Source: Eubacterium sp.
Lineage (GTDB): Bacteria > Bacillota > Clostridia > Lachnospirales > Lachnospiraceae
Reading direction: 5' to 3'
DNA length: 33,421 nucleotides
Assembly (NCBI GenBank): GCA_016292095.1
Contig: JAEFAB010000017.1
Span: forward strand, 1 to 33,421
A program made the translations under genes and the position numbers. The notes beneath the pieces were generated by a model. The model ran no database searches. It was given only the letters and a program-made list of their open reading frames with translations, and was not told where the DNA came from. Positions 31,174 through 33,421 of the stretch are shown in pieces; within the stretch, counting starts at the first letter, position 1, and each line of letters begins with the position of its first letter.

Positions 31174-33063
31174 ATGAACAAAAAACAAAAGAAGGTATTT
31201 TATCGGATTTTGATTTCCGTTGTTTTATTAATCGGATGGATTCTTTTCTTTCATTTCGTAAAGTTACCTCAAAAATACGAAGGGGTGATTCAGTTTGCGA
31301 TGTACCTGATTCCTTATCTGGTGATTGGATATGATATTTTAAGAAAAGCCTGGAAAGGCATTCTGAACAGACAGGTGTTTGATGAAAACTTTCTGATGGC
31401 AGTGGCGACCATTGGAGCCTTTGCTTTGGGAGAGTACTTAGAGGCAGCAGCGGTAATGCTGTTTTACCAGATTGGTGAGCTGTTCCAAAGTTATGCGGTT
31501 GGAAAGAGCCGAAAGAATATTAGTGCATTGATGGATATCCGACCGGATTATGCGAACATTGAAGTGGATGGGATGATTGAACAGGTGGATCCGGATGAGG
31601 TGGCTGTCGGGACAGAGATTCTGGTACAGCCGGGAGAGAAGGTTCCTATTGACGGGATTGTGCTGGATGGAAAAAGTTCTCTGGATACCAGTGCACTGAC
31701 AGGTGAAAGCGTGCCGAGAACCGTCGCAGCAGGAGAAGAAGTTATCAGTGGATGTATTAATCTGAACGGAGTCTTGAGAATTCAGACTACGAAAGAGTTT
31801 GAGGAATCCACTGTTTCAAAAATATTGGATTTGGTAGAAAATTCCAGTTCCAAAAAAGCAAAGTCGGAGCAGTTTATTTCAAAGTTTGCCAGATTCTACA
31901 CCCCGATTGTTTGCTATCTGGCACTTGGATTGGCAGTGTTGCCACCGGTTATAAATTTGGTACTTGGTAATCCGGCGAATATAGGAGTATGGATTTACAG
32001 AGCGTTAACCTTTCTGGTAATCAGTTGTCCGTGCGCATTGGTAATCAGCATTCCTTTAAGTTTCTTTGCGGGAATTGGTTGTGCCAGTCACGAAGGAATC
32101 CTAATCAAGGGTTCCAATTATCTGGAAACATTGTCCAAAGTGAAATGCATTGTTTTTGATAAGACCGGAACATTGACAGAAGGGGTTTTTGAAGTGACAC
32201 AGATTTGCCCGAAGGATATTTCTGAAGAAGAATTGCTTCAGTATGCAGCCTTTGCGGAGTTTTATTCAGGACATCCAATCAGTAAGAGTCTGAAGGATGC
32301 TTACGGAAAAGAGATTGACAGTGCAGTAGTGGAACAGGTGGAAGAAATATCCGGTCATGGTGTGAAAGCTATTATTGGCGGAAAAGCTGTTGCAGTAGGA
32401 AATTATAAATTGATGGTTCGGGAAGGCGTTTCTTCGGAAGGAGAAGAACCGGCTGGAACCATTGTACATGTGGCAGTGGATGGAGAATATAAAGGTTACA
32501 TTGTTATTTCAGATGTCATTAAGAAGGAAGCTGCAAAGGCTTTGGAACAGCTGAAAAAATCCGGCGTTTCAGAAACGGTAATGCTTACCGGAGATGTGGA
32601 AAAGGTTGCGTTGTCGGTTGGAAATGAATTGAAGATTGACGAAGTGCACAGCGAATTGCTTCCGGAAGACAAGGTTTCGATTTTGGAAACAAAACTGAAC
32701 AAGGGCACGGGAAGTCTTGCTTTTGTAGGCGATGGAATTAATGATGCACCGGTATTGACTCGGGCAGATATTGGAATTGCTATGGGAGCAATGGGCAGTG
32801 ATGCTGCGATTGAAGCGGCAGATGTGGTTTTGATGGATGATAATCCGATGAAAATCAGCCTTGCCATTCGAATTGCGAGAAAGTGCATTCGCATTGTTTA
32901 TGAAAATATTTACTTTGCTATTGGAGTGAAAATTCTTTGCCTGTTTTTAGGGGCGCTGGGAATTGCAAATATGTGGGTTGCAATTTTTGCTGATGTAGGC
33001 GTTATGGTAATTGCTGTGCTCAATGCCATCCGAGCACTTTTTGTGAGAAAGACTGTAGCGTAA
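31174..33063 (+). CDS. cadA: P1B-type Zn/Cd/Pb-exporting ATPase
   Basis: A 629-aa heavy-metal P-type ATPase. The metal-site motif is SCPCALV (Cys285-Pro-Cys287), the phosphorylation motif DKTGTLT begins at Asp329, TGES is in the actuator domain, HP is in the GHPIS motif and GDGINDAP closes the P-domain. The last membrane segment has ADVGVMV (Asp607, Gly609), the D-x-G that marks Zn2+/Cd2+/Pb2+ exporters (P1B-2). No HMA domain at the N-terminus, unlike most CadA/ZntA proteins; a separate HMA protein is encoded just upstream. The ATG after AAAGGAG is chosen over the in-frame start at 31150. Confidence 0.95.
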   Translation: MNKKQKKVFYRILISVVLLIGWILFFHFVKLPQKYEGVIQFAMYLIPYLVIGYDILRKAWKGILNRQVFDENFLMAVATIGAFALGEYLEAAAVMLFYQIGELFQSYAVGKSRKNISALMDIRPDYANIEVDGMIEQVDPDEVAVGTEILVQPGEKVPIDGIVLDGKSSLDTSALTGESVPRTVAAGEEVISGCINLNGVLRIQTTKEFEESTVSKILDLVENSSSKKAKSEQFISKFARFYTPIVCYLALGLAVLPPVINLVLGNPANIGVWIYRALTFLVISCPCALVISIPLSFFAGIGCASHEGILIKGSNYLETLSKVKCIVFDKTGTLTEGVFEVTQICPKDISEEELLQYAAFAEFYSGHPISKSLKDAYGKEIDSAVVEQVEEISGHGVKAIIGGKAVAVGNYKLMVREGVSSEGEEPAGTIVHVAVDGEYKGYIVISDVIKKEAAKALEQLKKSGVSETVMLTGDVEKVALSVGNELKIDEVHSELLPEDKVSILETKLNKGTGSLAFVGDGINDAPVLTRADIGIAMGAMGSDAAIEAADVVLMDDNPMKISLAIRIARKCIRIVYENIYFAIGVKILCLFLGALGIANMWVAIFADVGVMVIAVLNAIRALFVRKTVA

Positions 33064-33077
33064 AAGGAGGTTGCGTA

Positions 33078-33421
33078 ATGAACGATAAATTGAAGGTAGA
33101 ATGTTGTGAAGCAGTGGAACTTCACGAAGATTTAATTCGGGTTGTAAATGAAACCATGCCGGAAGAAACAGAACTTTACGATTTGGCGGAATTATTTAAA
33201 ATTTTCGGAGACTCCACCCGGATTCGGATTTTGTTTGTATTGTTTGAAGCGGAAGTTTGCGTCTGCGACTTGGCAAATGTTTTGAATATGACCCAGTCGG
33301 CGATTTCTCATCAGCTGAGAATTCTGAAGCAGAACAAGTTGGTAAAAAGCCGAAGAGAAGGAAAGTCCATTTTTTATTCCCTTGCAGATGAGCATGTCCG
33401 TATGATTATTTCCATGGGAAG
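33078..33421 (+). CDS. ArsR/SmtB-family metal repressor, CadC-like (cut by window end)
   Basis: A gene truncated by the window edge after 114 codons; the ATG follows AAAGGAGG, 14 bp after the ATPase stop. The winged helix is clear: FGDSTRIRIL, LANVLNMTQSAISHQLRILKQNKLV and the wing SRREGKSIFYSL. The Cys pairs Cys9/Cys10 at the N-terminus and Cys61/Cys63 in EVCVCD match the layout of the alpha-3N Cd/Pb site in CadC, and DEH at the C-terminal end resembles the alpha-5 Zn site. It probably represses the operon through the palindrome at 30834-30859. Confidence 0.93.
   Translation, partial: MNDKLKVECCEAVELHEDLIRVVNETMPEETELYDLAELFKIFGDSTRIRILFVLFEAEVCVCDLANVLNMTQSAISHQLRILKQNKLVKSRREGKSIFYSLADEHVRMIISMG

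Overview
The window looks like the chromosome of a low-GC anaerobic Firmicute, most likely a gut or rumen Lachnospiraceae. The basis is A+T-rich DNA with strong AGGAGG ribosome binding sites, a diiron flavoprotein plus desulfoferrodoxin (anaerobe oxidative defence), Thr/Pro/Glu-rich linkers in secreted multidomain proteins, a Lys-rich C-terminal wall-type domain, and several small proteins typical of Clostridia. The assignment is an inference from gene content; no rRNA or tRNA was seen. Nothing looks like a phage, plasmid, IS element or CRISPR array.

Layout. 1-2.8 kb (minus strand): a sensor kinase, its OmpR-type regulator and a DUF4342 membrane protein, with four 11-bp-phased repeats in the upstream region. 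3.1-6.5 kb: a large secreted subtilase carrying carbohydrate-binding-type modules, with an unusual active-site Asp region and a terminator-like hairpin in its leader. 6.65-7.8 kb: five 63-bp tandem repeats in front of a PD-(D/E)XK-like protein. 7.9-13.0 kb: a CD3324-type domain fused to an APH-like kinase, then a strong promoter with a 40-codon ORF and a terminator, then a cluster of acetyltransferases (four GNAT domains in three genes) and a methyltransferase, then a SpoU-type RNA methyltransferase. 13.0-14.4 kb: a LytTR regulator with a textbook promoter and paired 21-bp-phased sites, followed by a LiaF-like membrane protein. 14.4-18.1 kb: a small lipoprotein divergent from a second secreted subtilase, a paralogue of the first.

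18.1-23.0 kb: an intergenic stretch with three strong hairpins, a 33-aa protein whose Shine-Dalgarno is predicted to be locked in a hairpin, then sbcD-sbcC. 23.0-27.4 kb: a 73-aa leader-like small protein, an NAD-dependent epimerase-like protein, a diiron flavoprotein, DUF4125 and TPR proteins, and desulfoferrodoxin. 27.5-30.8 kb: a secreted GH16 beta-glucanase with three related N-terminal modules, then a TspO-family protein whose ribosome binding site lies inside the preceding terminator. 30.8 kb to the end: a metal-efflux operon (separate HMA domain, P1B ATPase, CadC-like ArsR repressor cut by the window edge) with a consensus promoter and a palindromic operator.

How it fits together. The two proteases and the GH16 enzyme suggest a fibre-associated lifestyle in which secreted enzymes bind polysaccharide or cell-wall material. 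The rest is mainly stress and envelope response: two-component and LytTR/LiaF regulation, O2/NO and superoxide detoxification, DNA-end processing, metal efflux. The best candidates for undescribed biology are the structured leaders (9.0-9.3, 18.2-18.5, 30.3 and 31.1 kb), the 63-bp repeat array, and the unnamed modules in the secreted enzymes.
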